Assembly: GCF_017654505.1 (NCBI RefSeq)
Contig: NC_054571.1
Coordinates: 4,124,041-4,188,040 of the forward strand
Reading direction: 5' to 3'
DNA: 64,000 nt
From: Polyodon spathula
Taxonomy: Eukaryota; Chordata; Actinopteri; Acipenseriformes; Polyodontidae
Shown here: positions 11,600 to 22,133 of the stretch, in pieces
Numbering within the stretch: position 1 is the stretch's first letter
How the letters are laid out: each line of letters begins with the position of its first letter
Position numbers and translations under genes: made by a program
The notes under the pieces: generated by a model
The model's database searches: none
What the model saw: the letters and a program-made list of their open reading frames with translations, nothing else
What the model was told of the DNA's origin: nothing

Positions 11600-12488
11600 A
11601 AGGCCACGATCAAAATTGCATCATAGTCCTCCTCAGCAATGCTGACAAGTTGTAGACCTGTGTACTGAAGCACTCAGACACTAAGGGTGCAGAAGCACTG
11701 AGGACACTGGGTGAGGTTGAATACAGTACTGGTGCACCAAAGAATTGGAGGACTGAGTGCAGGTGTTATTGACATGCTGTGGCTCTTAGCACTGAGGCAT
11801 GGAGCATCTAAGCGCCGGAGCTCTGAGAGGAGGCTAGCCTTAACCGTGTGTAGTCAACACAACCTGGGGTAGCGCATAGCATACACCGAGGAGGATACAC
11901 AGGCTCGAGTGACTGTGGTAGCCAATCAGGAGAGCAGTACAGGGGAGCGCACGGTGCTGCACCATGGTGCAGTGCAGCAATAACCTGGTTCTGGACTGCG
12001 TGCAGTCACACAACATAGCACGCGTAACGTATGCCAGAGTGGAGCACGGGCTCAAGGAGCTGCGGCATGCTAGGCAGGAAGATTTTTTTTTTTACTGCAA
12101 AGGCAGTAATAGGAAAAAATAGAGGCATACACACACAGCAGTTCAGCAATGGGAGAAACACATTCACCTCGCCAGGCGGGTGACCAAGTGTGCCGAGTAG
12201 GCGGGCTGAAACAAGCCGGCTGATTCAACTCAACAGCGGGACACAGCAGAGCTGGATCCCGGTGGATATCACGCTGCTACTACTTTTTGTTTTTAAACTG
12301 CAAGACAGTAAAGAAAAAACACATACACCACACACAACAGTAAGTTGTTAGGGTAAAACAGTGTGCCCTACCCGTGTGTATTCAGCCACCTGATCAGCGA
12401 GTAGCATGCACCAGGGGAGACACACAGGCAAGCGGGAATACCGCATGCGCACTGCAGATGTGCCAGCTGGGGTATTTAGTCAAGAACA

Positions 12489-12493
<5 letters not shown>

Positions 12494-12555
<62 letters not shown>
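12494..12555. repeat. (TA)n microsatellite inside the DIRS element
   Basis: About 62 bp of TA dinucleotides within the 5' portion of the DIRS copy. Its open frames (repeated Tyr-Ile) are artefacts of the dinucleotide. Confidence 0.95.
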
Positions 12556-12556
<1 letters not shown>

Positions 12557-13155
12557 TCACATATGCTACTCAGCAGCCAAAGGCAGAGCCTAGCCCCCTG
12601 TGACGGACATGCTCTCACGCGAGTGAAAGGCTGGAAAAGACAACAACACTCACTCCTTTAAATCAATACTGCACAGGCAGTCGACTCACGTACCACTGAT
12701 AGGAAAGCAGCAGCCTGCAGCGCAAGCACACGCAGGATACTGAAGAAGAAAGTAGAAAAAGGCTGAATCAGGAGTCACTGTTTCTGTGAATGTGGCAAAC
12801 CAGCTTTCAGCCTGAAAGGCAAGGGAACTGCAATTGACTCAAAAGTTATTTTTCACAATATTCTCAGATACCAACACAGAGGGTCTTACCTTACTGTCTT
12901 CATAGGCAAAAAGAGACATGCCTTCCATGGAATGACGGTTTTAACTCCTCTATAGGCAGGACAGAAAGCGTCATCACAGGAATGGGCCTATCGGCAGCTC
13001 TGGTATAGAGAGCTCAGAAAATACCTACCAGTAGACAGGCATATCCCATACTTAATGTTTTGGTGGTCATTTTCAAATTGAAAGGGAACTATCATTATCT
13101 ATGGTTGCTAAGGAAAAAAAAATACATTTTTGCATGTCTACCCTTTGCACCCCTG

Positions 13156-14280
13156 CAATAGCACCATTTTTAAATAGGGTTTGCACACACACACACACAC
13201 ACACAAAACATGTTACAAATTAAGAGCACTAGATGGCACAGTAGGCTAATTCACTGGTTTGGAATCTAACAAAATCTGACACACAGCACAGTCTCTCTGC
13301 AGAGAAAATACCTGGGGCAAACCGAGCCCTTTGATTGGCTAAGACCCCTGTAAAACTCGCACCAGACCGCACTGGTTGAATTTCATGACCTCATCACATT
13401 GATATCCATACACCATTCCAGGTACGCTATGTATTTACTGAACCTGTGATGCACTTTGCTGATGAAATAATACCAACATGTATCTATGGATATCTTTGAA
13501 TCTGAAACTGGTCCTGCACCAAAAAAAATACAAACTGTAAGTAGTTATTCTTTAATAAGAAGAGGAGTTAAACAAACTGGACCAAAAAAATAACAAAACA
13601 AAACATGAAAAACCAGAAGGAAACAAGCAGATTGGGTAATGCCAATGTTCACAGACTGGCTACATGATAAAATCCATTGAAATGATGGGCCTCAATGATA
13701 TTGCCCATGGTTTTTATGGGACTGTTGGAAATGCTAAGATCTGGAATCAACAGACATTTGAATTCCCCTGTTACTGCCATCAAACAGCTGCCTTATTATT
13801 GTAAAGCTTGCAGAAAATCAGGTAAAGACACCACGAGAACCAAAAAAACTGCTGACATCCCACTCTCTCCAGGCCTCGGCTGAGTGTTTCAATGTGCAGT
13901 TTACTGGAAGAGATGTGGAAGGGAAGGTCTCTGCAGATTACAAGTTTCTTTCTCATAAAGAGACCATAGAATTCTATCCAAAAAAGACAACTAACAACAT
14001 CAGCAGCGTGTGTTTCACAATGCAGTCGGCCTAGTAGAAGATTCCAAAACCTTCCCACTGATGAAAAACAAATCAACAGCCGCCTTGTTTGTGCACCTTC
14101 ATAGCATTCTTCAGCTACTGTATCCCCTACTGTAACACCAACACAAAAGAGAAAATATAGGCAAACTGCAACAACTGAGACCCCTGCTGTGCCAAACAAA
14201 AACTGCAATTTCCAAGTCACCTACAGTATTGCAGCAATGTAACAGGCAACATTTAGTTCCATTAGCAAACAAAATAGTTC

Positions 14281-14322
<42 letters not shown>

Positions 14323-15118
14323 TCAACTTTACAGTAGTACTTCCAATAAATAATACACAGACAAAACATATTTCTAATATAATTTATTAAATTCACAAGC
14401 CCAACAGTAGTGATATTTAAGAGTACAAACATTGAATTGACACTTCCTTAGTATTTCTTGGCTTGCAGTTATTGTGTGTTTTATAGTTATGGATATTAAA
14501 GCATTAAGCCAGTTCCTTTTTTAATAGCTCCTAGTATTGGAGGAAGGAGTGCTTTGGCTATTATTACACCTAAAATTAAATAAAAACCCTCCATTGGAAA
14601 CTTAACATTCAGGTTGCTGTTTGAAATCCTGTTTGAAATTGTTTTTCAGTGTTGAGGTATGCTAAAAGTAGCACATTATATTGATAAAAAAAAAAAAAAA
14701 AACATTATTTTAATCCATGAAATGTTTCATGCTTAGTATGGCAAGAGCAGATTCACACTGTGAAAGAAGCATACTTGCTGTATCAACCAACGCAGCTCCT
14801 GGGTTTTTAATGTGTGATTTGGTAGCTTGTTGAACTCCTGTTTGCTCAGTTCCTGTACAGTAGGAGTTACATTCATTAACATATCACCTGAATCAGTAAC
14901 ATTCACAATTGTATTTCTTCTGTGTCCCAGTGTGGTTGTATTGCCGTCCATTTACATGTTTTGGAAGCGTGTCGATGATAAAGCAAGCAGGTTTGCAGCT
15001 GAACCAACAGTTTGATAATGTAGACAAACTGAACCATCAAGGACTTAAAAGCTGCAACGTCCCAGCGCTCTGTACATTTCTATATTCCCTGATCTCTCTC
15101 TGTCTTCCATAGTGGACC
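13156..15118. other. No gene recognised; simple repeats only
   Basis: A short (CA)n at about 13183-13203, an (ATA)n tract at 14279-14322 and an A run near 14685-14702. A 146-residue minus-strand frame at 13780-14220 has hydrophobic stretches but no recognisable family, no upstream signals and no repeat hallmark; I treat it as chance. Confidence 0.5.
14279..14322. repeat. (ATA)n microsatellite
   Basis: About 14 uninterrupted AAT units. Confidence 0.95.
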
Positions 15119-15323
15119 TGTGACAGGACGGCTGAGTGGTGACGTCAGGCCAGAAGCAGGAACTACACAGACAGGTAGTAACTCGAGTACACTGCACTGC
15201 AGCACCGTTTTTATTTGAAATGAAATTAAATCAAATCATTTAACAAAAACACAGCTCACAGAGCGAAATTAAAGTCTTAAACAAAACAACTCTCAAACAC
15301 ACAAAAAGAAAACACAACAAACC
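15119..15323 (-). mobile_element. Partial LTR, same family as 51963-52755
   Basis: Starts TGTGACAGG and runs through GTGACGTCAGGCCAGAAGCA, then CACAGCTCACAGAGCGAAA. The reverse complement of 52755-52560 contains close matches to all of these blocks, so this is the 3' end of an LTR lying on the minus strand. The remainder is replaced by, or merges into, the 42-bp minisatellite. No retroviral-type genes are present. Confidence 0.7.
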
Positions 15324-16020
15324 CCAGCTCAGGCTGGACAATCCCCTTCACTGATCCAACAAACAGCAGGTCAGGCTGGGCAATCCCCTTCACTGATCCA
15401 AGAAACTGCAGCTCAGGCTGGACAATCCCCTTCACTGATCCAACAAACAGCAGGTCAGGCTGGGCAATCCCCTTCACTGATCCAACAAACTGCAGCTCAG
15501 GCTGAGCAATCCTCTTCACTGATCCAACAAACAGCAGGTCAGGCTGGACAATCCCCTTCACTGATCCAACAAACCGCAGCTCAGGCTGGACAATCCCCTT
15601 CACTGATCCAACAAACCGCAGCTCAGGCTGGACAATCCCCTTCACTGATCCAAAAAAACCCAGGTCAGGCTGGACAATCCCCTTCACTGATCCAACAAAC
15701 CACAGCTCAGGCTGGGCAATCCCCTTCACTGATCCAACAAACCGCAGGTCAGGCTGGACAATCCCCTTCACTGATCCAACAAACCCCAGCTCAGGCTGGA
15801 CAATCCCCTTCACTGATCCAACAAACCCCAGCTCAGGCTGGGCAATCCCCTTCACTGATCCAACAAAACCCAGGTCAGGCTGGGCAATCCCCTTCACTGA
15901 TCCAACAAAACCCAGGTCAGGCTGGGCAATCCCCTTCACTGATCCAACAAAACCCAGGTCAGGCTGGGCAATCCCCTTCACTGATCCAACAAACCGCAGC
16001 TCAGGCTGGACAATCACCTT
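15324..16020. repeat. 42-bp minisatellite, about 16 copies
   Basis: Unit CTCAGGCTGGACAATCCCCT...TCACTGATCCAACAAACCGCAG, with ordered variants (GCTCAG or GGTCAG; GGACAA or GGGCAA). Because 42 is a multiple of three, the minus strand stays open as a 14-residue repeat (GIVQPELRFVGSVK) within a 286-residue frame at 15277-16137. The frame starts and ends in transposon debris, so I do not call a gene. Confidence 0.95.
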
Positions 16021-16039
16021 CAAAATCACACACCAAGTT

Positions 16040-16244
16040 AAGTAGCCTCCACCAGTGTTAAATTGTAGTGATTCACATGATTTCAGGATACATTCAGCAG
16101 TTCCTGTAGGTTCCCTCTGCTGGGTAGTGCATTTCAAAGCAAAGACTCAACCATGAGCACTGAGGCGCTTTAAAAAGAACTCCGGGACAAAGTTGTTGAA
16201 AAGCACAGATCAGGGGATGGGTATAAAAAAATATCAAAGGCCTT
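16040..16244 (+). pseudogene. Tc1 fragment, 5' region and transposase N-terminus
   Basis: From ATG at 16153 the reading is MSTEAL, stop, KELRDKVVEKHRSGDGYKKI then SKAF, the first helix-turn-helix of a Tc1 transposase that binds the TIR. An in-frame stop sits at codon 7. Upstream text (CACATGATTTCAGGATACA, TCCCTCTGCTGGGTAGTGCA) is typical Tc1 leader. Similarity ends abruptly at about 16244, where an opposite-strand Tc1 of a different family begins. Confidence 0.82.
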
Positions 16245-16396
16245 TATTTGAGCATTTATTTGCAGAAAATGACAACTGGTCAAAATAACAAAAAAGATGC
16301 AGAGTTGCCAGACCTCGAATGATGCAATGAAAATAAGTTCAGGTTCATTTTTTAACAACACAATACTAATGTTTTAACTTAGGAAGAGTTCAGAAA

Positions 16397-16925
16397 TCAA
16401 TATTTGGTGGAATAACCCTGATTTTCAAGCACAGCTTTCATGCGTCTTGGCATGCTCTCCACCAGTCTTTCACATTGATGTTGGGTGACTTTATGCCACT
16501 GCTGGCGCAAAAATTCAAGCAGCTCGGCTTTGTTTGATGGCTTGTGACCATCCATCTTCTTCTTGATCACATTTCAAAGGTTTTCAATGGGGTTCAGGTC
16601 TGAAGATTGAACTGGTCATGACAGGGTCTTGATCTGGTGGTCCTCCATCCACACCTTGATTGACCTGGCTGTGTGGCATGGAGTATTGTCCTGCTGGAAA
16701 AAACAATCCTCAGAGTTGGGGAACATTGTCAGAGCAGAAGGAAGCAAGTTTTCTTCCAGGACAACCTTGTACTTTGCTTGATTCATGCCAAAGCTGCCCG
16801 TTTCCAGCCTTGCTGAAGCACCCCCAGATCATCACTGATCCTCCACCACGCTTGTAGGCCTCTCCAGGTCTCCATCTAATCATTAGATGACCAGGTGTTG
16901 GGCAAAGCTGAAAATTGGACTCATC
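16397..16925 (-). pseudogene. Tc1 transposase C-terminal half, other family
   Basis: Minus strand reads DESNFQLCPTPGHLMIRWRP (first catalytic Asp block), GGGSVMIWGCFSKAGNGQL, FFQQDNTPCHTARSIKVWMED (second Asp), then DLNPIENL-stop-NVIKKKMDGHKP (third Asp, with TGA in place of the usual Trp), LLEFLRQQWHKVTQ and QGYSTKY at the natural stop near 16397. Bases 16245-16396 are its 3' UTR. The N-terminal half would lie in the assembly gap. It is dead because of the premature stop. Confidence 0.88.
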
Positions 16926-16956
16926 TGGGGGTGCTTCAGCAAGGCTGGAATTGGGC

Positions 16957-17456
16957 NNNNNNNNNNNNNNNNNNNNNNNNNNNNNNNNNNNNNNNNNNNN
17001 NNNNNNNNNNNNNNNNNNNNNNNNNNNNNNNNNNNNNNNNNNNNNNNNNNNNNNNNNNNNNNNNNNNNNNNNNNNNNNNNNNNNNNNNNNNNNNNNNNNN
17101 NNNNNNNNNNNNNNNNNNNNNNNNNNNNNNNNNNNNNNNNNNNNNNNNNNNNNNNNNNNNNNNNNNNNNNNNNNNNNNNNNNNNNNNNNNNNNNNNNNNN
17201 NNNNNNNNNNNNNNNNNNNNNNNNNNNNNNNNNNNNNNNNNNNNNNNNNNNNNNNNNNNNNNNNNNNNNNNNNNNNNNNNNNNNNNNNNNNNNNNNNNNN
17301 NNNNNNNNNNNNNNNNNNNNNNNNNNNNNNNNNNNNNNNNNNNNNNNNNNNNNNNNNNNNNNNNNNNNNNNNNNNNNNNNNNNNNNNNNNNNNNNNNNNN
17401 NNNNNNNNNNNNNNNNNNNNNNNNNNNNNNNNNNNNNNNNNNNNNNNNNNNNNNNN
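16957..17456. other. Assembly gap (500 N)
   Basis: Exactly 500 ambiguous bases, the usual placeholder for a gap of unknown size. Frames crossing it are meaningless. The 30 bases before it (from about 16925) are an inverted copy of 16795-16824. Confidence 0.99.
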
Positions 17457-17939
17457 CCCCATATATTCTGTTTGCCATTAACCTGAGTGCTGCTGATTGC
17501 AATTACTCAAATCCTGTTTTTTTTTTTTTTTCTTATATATAATTTGAGAAGTCTGTATTTAGGTGCTATATCAAGTTTCTTTATAGATCCTTAGTGATCT
17601 GCCATTCTGGATCAAGTTTTTTTGTTTGTTTTGGTGGCAATACACGGCTGTGCAGTAGATGGTGCTGCTCTTCTAATATAATCTAGCCTACATTACATAT
17701 GTATGGCAGGCAGCTGCAATTGAGAAGCAGCTCCTGAACTCGAAGTCAAAGCAAACAGCACAAAACTCTATTCATCATGCGATAAGTGTACCTATCAAAT
17801 GTAAAGTGATTGATTATTGCTTGGTATAAATCTGTATTTTCATATATTTTTAATATTAAGGATATTACATGTCTGGGATACATTCTTAAATGTTTTATGC
17901 ATGTACGGTTTCCAATTTGTTCTTTTTTTCTTTTTGCAC
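17457..17939. other. No gene recognised
   Basis: AT-rich flank between the gap and the minisatellite, with a T run at 17517-17531. It ends in a polypyrimidine stretch and TTTTTGCACAG directly before the first repeat unit, which looks like a splice acceptor but also like a mutated unit end (TTTTGCACT). Confidence 0.5.
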
Positions 17940-20400
17940 AGGTATTCCTCAGGGTTCATGCTTGTCTTGCTGTTCTGTTTTGCACTGGTACTCCTCAGGG
18001 TTCATGCTTGTCTTGCTGTTCTCTGTTTTGCACTGGTACTCCTCAGGGTTCATGCTTGTCTTGATGTTTTCTGTTTTGCACTGGTACTCCTCAGGGTTCA
18101 TGCTTGTCCTGCTGTTCTGTTTTGCACTGGTACTCCTCAGGGTTCATGCTTGTCTTGTTGTTCTGTTTTGCACTGGTACTCCTCAGGGTTCATGCTTGTC
18201 TTGCTGTTCTGTTTTGCACTGGTACTCCTCAGGGTTCATGCTTGTCTTGCTGTTTTTTGTTTTGCACTGGTACTCCTCAGGGTTCATGCTTGTCTTGCTG
18301 TTCTGTTTTGCACTGGTACTCCTCAGGGTTCATGCTTGTCTTGCTGTTCTGTTTTGCACTGGTACTCCTCAGGGTTCATGCTTGTCTTGCTGTTCTGTTT
18401 TGCACTGGTACTCCTCAGGGTTCATGCTTGTCTTGCTGTTCTGTTTTGCACTGGTACTCCTCAGGGTTCATGCTTGTCTTGCTGTTCTGTTTTGCACTGG
18501 TACTCCTCAGGGTTCATGCTTGTCTTGCTGTTCTGTTTTGCACTGGTACTCCTCAGGGTTCATGCTTGTCTTGCTGTTCTGTTTTGCACTGGTCACCCTC
18601 AGGGTTCATGCTTGTCTTGCTGTTCTGTTTTGCACTGGTACTCCTCAGGGTTCATGCTTGTCTTGCTGTTCTGTTTTGCACTGGTACTCCTCAGGGTTCA
18701 TGCTTGTCTTGCTGTTCTGTTTTGCACTGGTACTCCTCAGGGTTCATGCTTGTCTTGCTGTTCTGTTTTGCACTGGTACTCCTCAGGGTTCATGCTTGTC
18801 TTGCTGTTCTGTTTTGCACTGGTACTCCTCAGGGTTCATGCTTGTCTTGCTGTTCTGTTTTGCACTGGTACTCCTCAGGGTTCATGCTTGTCTTGCTGTT
18901 CTGTTTTGCACTGGTACTCCTCAGGGTTCATGCTTGTCTTGCTGTTCTGTTTTGCACTGGTACTCCTCAGGGTTCATGCTTGTCTTGCTGTTCTGTTTTG
19001 CACTGGTACTCCTCAGGGTTCATGCTTGTCTTGCTGTTCTGTTTTGCACTGGTACTCCTCAGGGTTCATGCTTGTCTTGCTGTTCTGTTTTGCACTGGTA
19101 CTCCTCAGGGTTCATGCTTGTCTTGCTGTTCTGTTTTGCACTGGTACTCCTCAGGGTTCATGCTTGTCTTGCTGTTCTGTTTTGCACTGGTACTCCTCAG
19201 GGTTCATGCTTGTCTTGCTGTTCTGTTTTGCACTGGTACTCCTCAGGGTTCATGCTTGTCTTGCTGTTCTGTTTTGCACTGGTACTCCTCAGGGTTCATG
19301 CTTGTCTTGCTGTTCTGTTTTGCACTGGTACTCCTCAGGGTTCATGCTTGTCTTGCTGTTCTGTTTTGCACTGGTACTCCTCAGGGTTCATGCTTGTCTT
19401 GCTGTTCTGTTTTGCACTGGTACTCCTCAGGGTTCATGCTTGTCTTGCTGTTCTGTTTTGCACTGGTACTCCTCAGGGTTCATGCTTGTCTTGCTGTTCT
19501 GTTTTGCACTGGTACTCCTCAGGGTTCATGCTTGTCTTGCTGTTCTGTTTTGCACTGGTACTCCTCAGGGTTCATGCTTGTCTTGCTGTTCTGTTTTGCA
19601 CTGGTACTCCTCAGGGTTCATGCTTGTCTTGCTGTTCTGTTTTGCACTGGTACTCCTCAGGGTTCATGCTTGTCTTGCTGTTCTGTTTTGCACTGGTACT
19701 CCTCAGGGTTCATGCTTGTCTTGCTGTTCTCTGTTTTGCACTGGTACTCCTCAGGGTTCATGCTTGTCTTGCTGTTCTGTTTTGCACTGGTACTCCTCAG
19801 GGTTCATGCTTGTCTTGCTGTTCTGTTTTGCACTGGTACTCCTCAGGGTTCATGCTTGTCTTGCTGTTCTGTTTTGCACTGGTACTCCTCAGGGTTCATG
19901 CTTGTCTTGTGGTACTCCTCAGGGTTCATGCTTGTCTTGCTGTTCTGTTTTGCACTGGTACTCCTCAGGGTTCATGCTTGTCTTGCTGTTCTGTTTTGCA
20001 CTGGTACTCCTCAGGGTTCATGCTTGTCTTGCTGTTCTGTTTTGCACTGGTACTCCTCAGGGTTCATGCTTGTCTTGCTGTTCTGTTTTGCACTGGTACT
20101 CCTCAGGGTTCATGCTTGTCTTGCTGTTCTCTGTTTTGCACTGGTACTCCTCAGGGTTCATGCTTGTCTTGCTGTTCTGTTTTGCACTGGTACTCCTCAG
20201 GGTTCATGCTTGTCTTGCTGTTTTTTGTTTTGCACTGGTACTCCTCAGGGTTCATGCTTGTCTTGCTGTTCTCTGTTTTGCACTGGTACTCCTCAGGGTT
20301 CATGCTTGTCTTGCTGTTCTGTTTTGCACTGGTACTCCTCAGGGTTCATGCTTCTCTTGCTATTCTCTGTTTTGCACTGGTACACCCCAGGGTTCATCTG
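17940..20400. repeat. 46-bp minisatellite, about 53 copies
   Basis: Unit GGTACTCCTCAGGGTTCATG then CTTGTCTTGCTGTTCTGTTTTGCACT. Most copies are identical; a few have a 2-bp CT insertion, one reads GGTCACCCTC (18592), and one is truncated (near 19908). No forward frame contains a stop, and 46 bp is 1 mod 3, so three overlapping frames of 778-876 codons cycle through the same peptides. The homogeneity points to recent expansion or gene conversion. I regard the long frames as by-products. Confidence 0.96.
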
Positions 20401-22133
20401 CACTCATTTACTCTCCACCATCATCATCCCCAGTTGTTGATATTTAAAATATTAATAACTGACCACATTCTGACCAGCGAGCCACACTTCAGTTATTTAC
20501 ATATGTATGTCCTATGAATCTGGAAACCCCTCGAGAATGGTACATTTTTGTAGCACTGAAAAAATATCAGATAAACAGCAAGACTTTTGTGATGATGGTG
20601 GGTCTGTCCTAAAACACATAAAGGACAATGGTGTATAAAATAGAATATTTGCCAACAAATGGCAGCCAAAAATAGAGTTGTAACTGTGGAAGTGGTTTTC
20701 CTTTAATGGAACAAAAGTCTAATGCCATATTCTTATTTTTTCTATGTGAAATGAATCCTATGCAGGCCCACTTGTGTAAATGTGCCCCATCTTTAAACAT
20801 CATCATATCTGTAATATTTATTTCATCTCATAATGATAGAAAAAAACATATTGTCATACATAGGATTCAATACATTTGAAACATCTGAGAAAGTGGCAAA
20901 TGACAAGTTCATTTCTGCAAACATATTCTATACGAGTTCCATTAAAGGAGCAACAACTTTCATAGTAAACAGTTCATTTTTGGCACAATTCCCATCCTAC
21001 AGACCCTTGTCCATTTGATCATCAGAGGGATAGTAAAACAAAGTTTGTTAAGTTGCCACATATTGCAATGTAATGTAATGTAATGTATATCTCCATTGAA
21101 GTGTATTCTAATCAGCTCTCTAGACTCCCGCAGTAGGGGTTCAGCGTTGCACCATGCTGTTTTTGCCTCACTCGTCTCTGCGCTATAGAAAGCATTCCCG
21201 CTGCAGACTCCAGTCTGTGGGCTCTGTTGTTTATTCCAGACGCCTGCATGAGTTCTTTGGTGCAATTTATCACATGTACTTTCCAGCTTAGCATTGCGTG
21301 GAGAGGAGACGTAAACAATCAGGTTCCACAGTCACACAAGTCGGGTAATTAAATCGAAGCTGCCTTGCAATAAATGAACTGCTGCTCAGTCATGTATTAT
21401 TCATGGGAGGTTTTTAGTTAAATGTAATGTTTTATTGTGTTTGGCCAGGATATAAGAGTGAACCAATTCCATGTCAGCAGTTTGTTCTCCCCATCCCCTC
21501 CCCTCCCCTCCCCTGTTTTTTCTCTGTCTTACTCTCAGCAAAATGACAGAAAATTTACATAACCCTCCTTATATTAGAGCAGATGACTAAATACAGGGCT
21601 GGAATAGGACACTGGTTGCCCGTTTTAGATGACTACTCCATTCACTGCTTACTAATTTTCTTGATCTCACTCAATAATTGTCCACTCTTTAAATTACACA
21701 AAATATGATTAATGAACAAGCAGTTTTGTAACTACCTAAAAAAATGCAGAAAAAAAACATTTTGAAAATAAATTAAGACTAAACTCCCTCCTGTTAATGT
21801 AATCCGTGCTTATTAACATCACTGTGTCTTGAATACAAAATAACGGGAATCAACAGGGCCAAGCTCCTCATTTAATTTTACTTTGGGTAACTTTGGTTAA
21901 TATCAATCACATTTATGTAACTGATACAAGTTTATCTTGCTATCCCTGACAACATAACTGTCCCATCTTCAAAATTAGCAATGAAAAAGGAGTTTCGCAA
22001 TGATGAATGCCAAGACTGGAGCAACATGCTACTGTGTCAAAATGTACCTTATTTAAACAGTAATCTATTTATCAAAGAAAGAATTTGAATTTCAAATATA
22101 GGTGTCTTTTACAATAGTTATTTCTAGTTGTCA
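20401..22133. other. No gene recognised
   Basis: Single-copy-looking sequence with a small (GTAAT)n at 21066-21088 and a CCCCT-rich stretch at 21491-21515. Short frames show no domains. Confidence 0.5.

Larger units (their letters stand above)
9515..13085 (-). mobile_element. DIRS-type tyrosine-recombinase retrotransposon, decayed
   Basis: The ends are inverted repeats: GTTCCCTTTCAATTGAGG...CCACCAAAACATTAGGTATGG at 9580-9613 corresponds in reverse complement to 13028-13080. The left side (3' in sense) also carries a direct copy of the other terminus at 9518-9553, giving a palindromic arrangement like the internal complementary region of DIRS elements, thought to template circular cDNA. Minus-strand coding debris gives reverse transcriptase, RNase H and tyrosine recombinase in the expected order. 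No gag is recognisable, large deletions are evident, and the 5' part holds a (TA)n tract. It is inactive. Confidence 0.88.
9359..13155. mobile_element. hAT-like element split by a DIRS insertion
   Basis: The outer ends are perfect 12-bp inverted repeats, CAGGGGTGCAAA at 9359 and its complement ending at 13155. The flanking 8-mers (ACAAAGCA and CAATAGCA) match at 5 of 8 positions, compatible with an old hAT-type 8-bp duplication but not proof. Only about 150 bp on the left and 70 bp on the right belong to this element; the middle is the DIRS retrotransposon. A truncated relative with the same start lies at 57933, and the motif TTAGCAACCATAGATA is shared by that copy and this right end. Confidence 0.7.

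Noticed and set aside
12374..12661. Frames rich in alternating Tyr-Ile (also at 29901, 31497, 44840 and 49200)
   Set aside because: They are translations of (TA)n microsatellites.
13780..14220. 146-residue minus-strand frame as a membrane protein
   Set aside because: Hydrophobic residues come from T/A-rich codons; no family, splice or promoter signals seen.
15277..16137. 286-residue frame with 14-residue repeats
   Set aside because: The repeat length divides by three and lacks stops, so openness is expected. Both ends of the frame lie in LTR or Tc1 debris.
16710..17542. Long frames across the N run
   Set aside because: Ambiguous bases carry no stops, so the apparent length is an artefact. 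Only the Tc1 part at the left is real sequence.
17920..17945. Splice acceptor before the 46-bp array
   Set aside because: TTTTTGCACAG closely matches the repeat's own TTTTGCACT end, so the resemblance is likely coincidental. Kept only as a note in the findings.
17817..20517. Three overlapping open frames of 778-876 codons
   Set aside because: They are the same stop-free 46-bp repeat read in three registers. There is no promoter evidence and no non-repetitive coding sequence.
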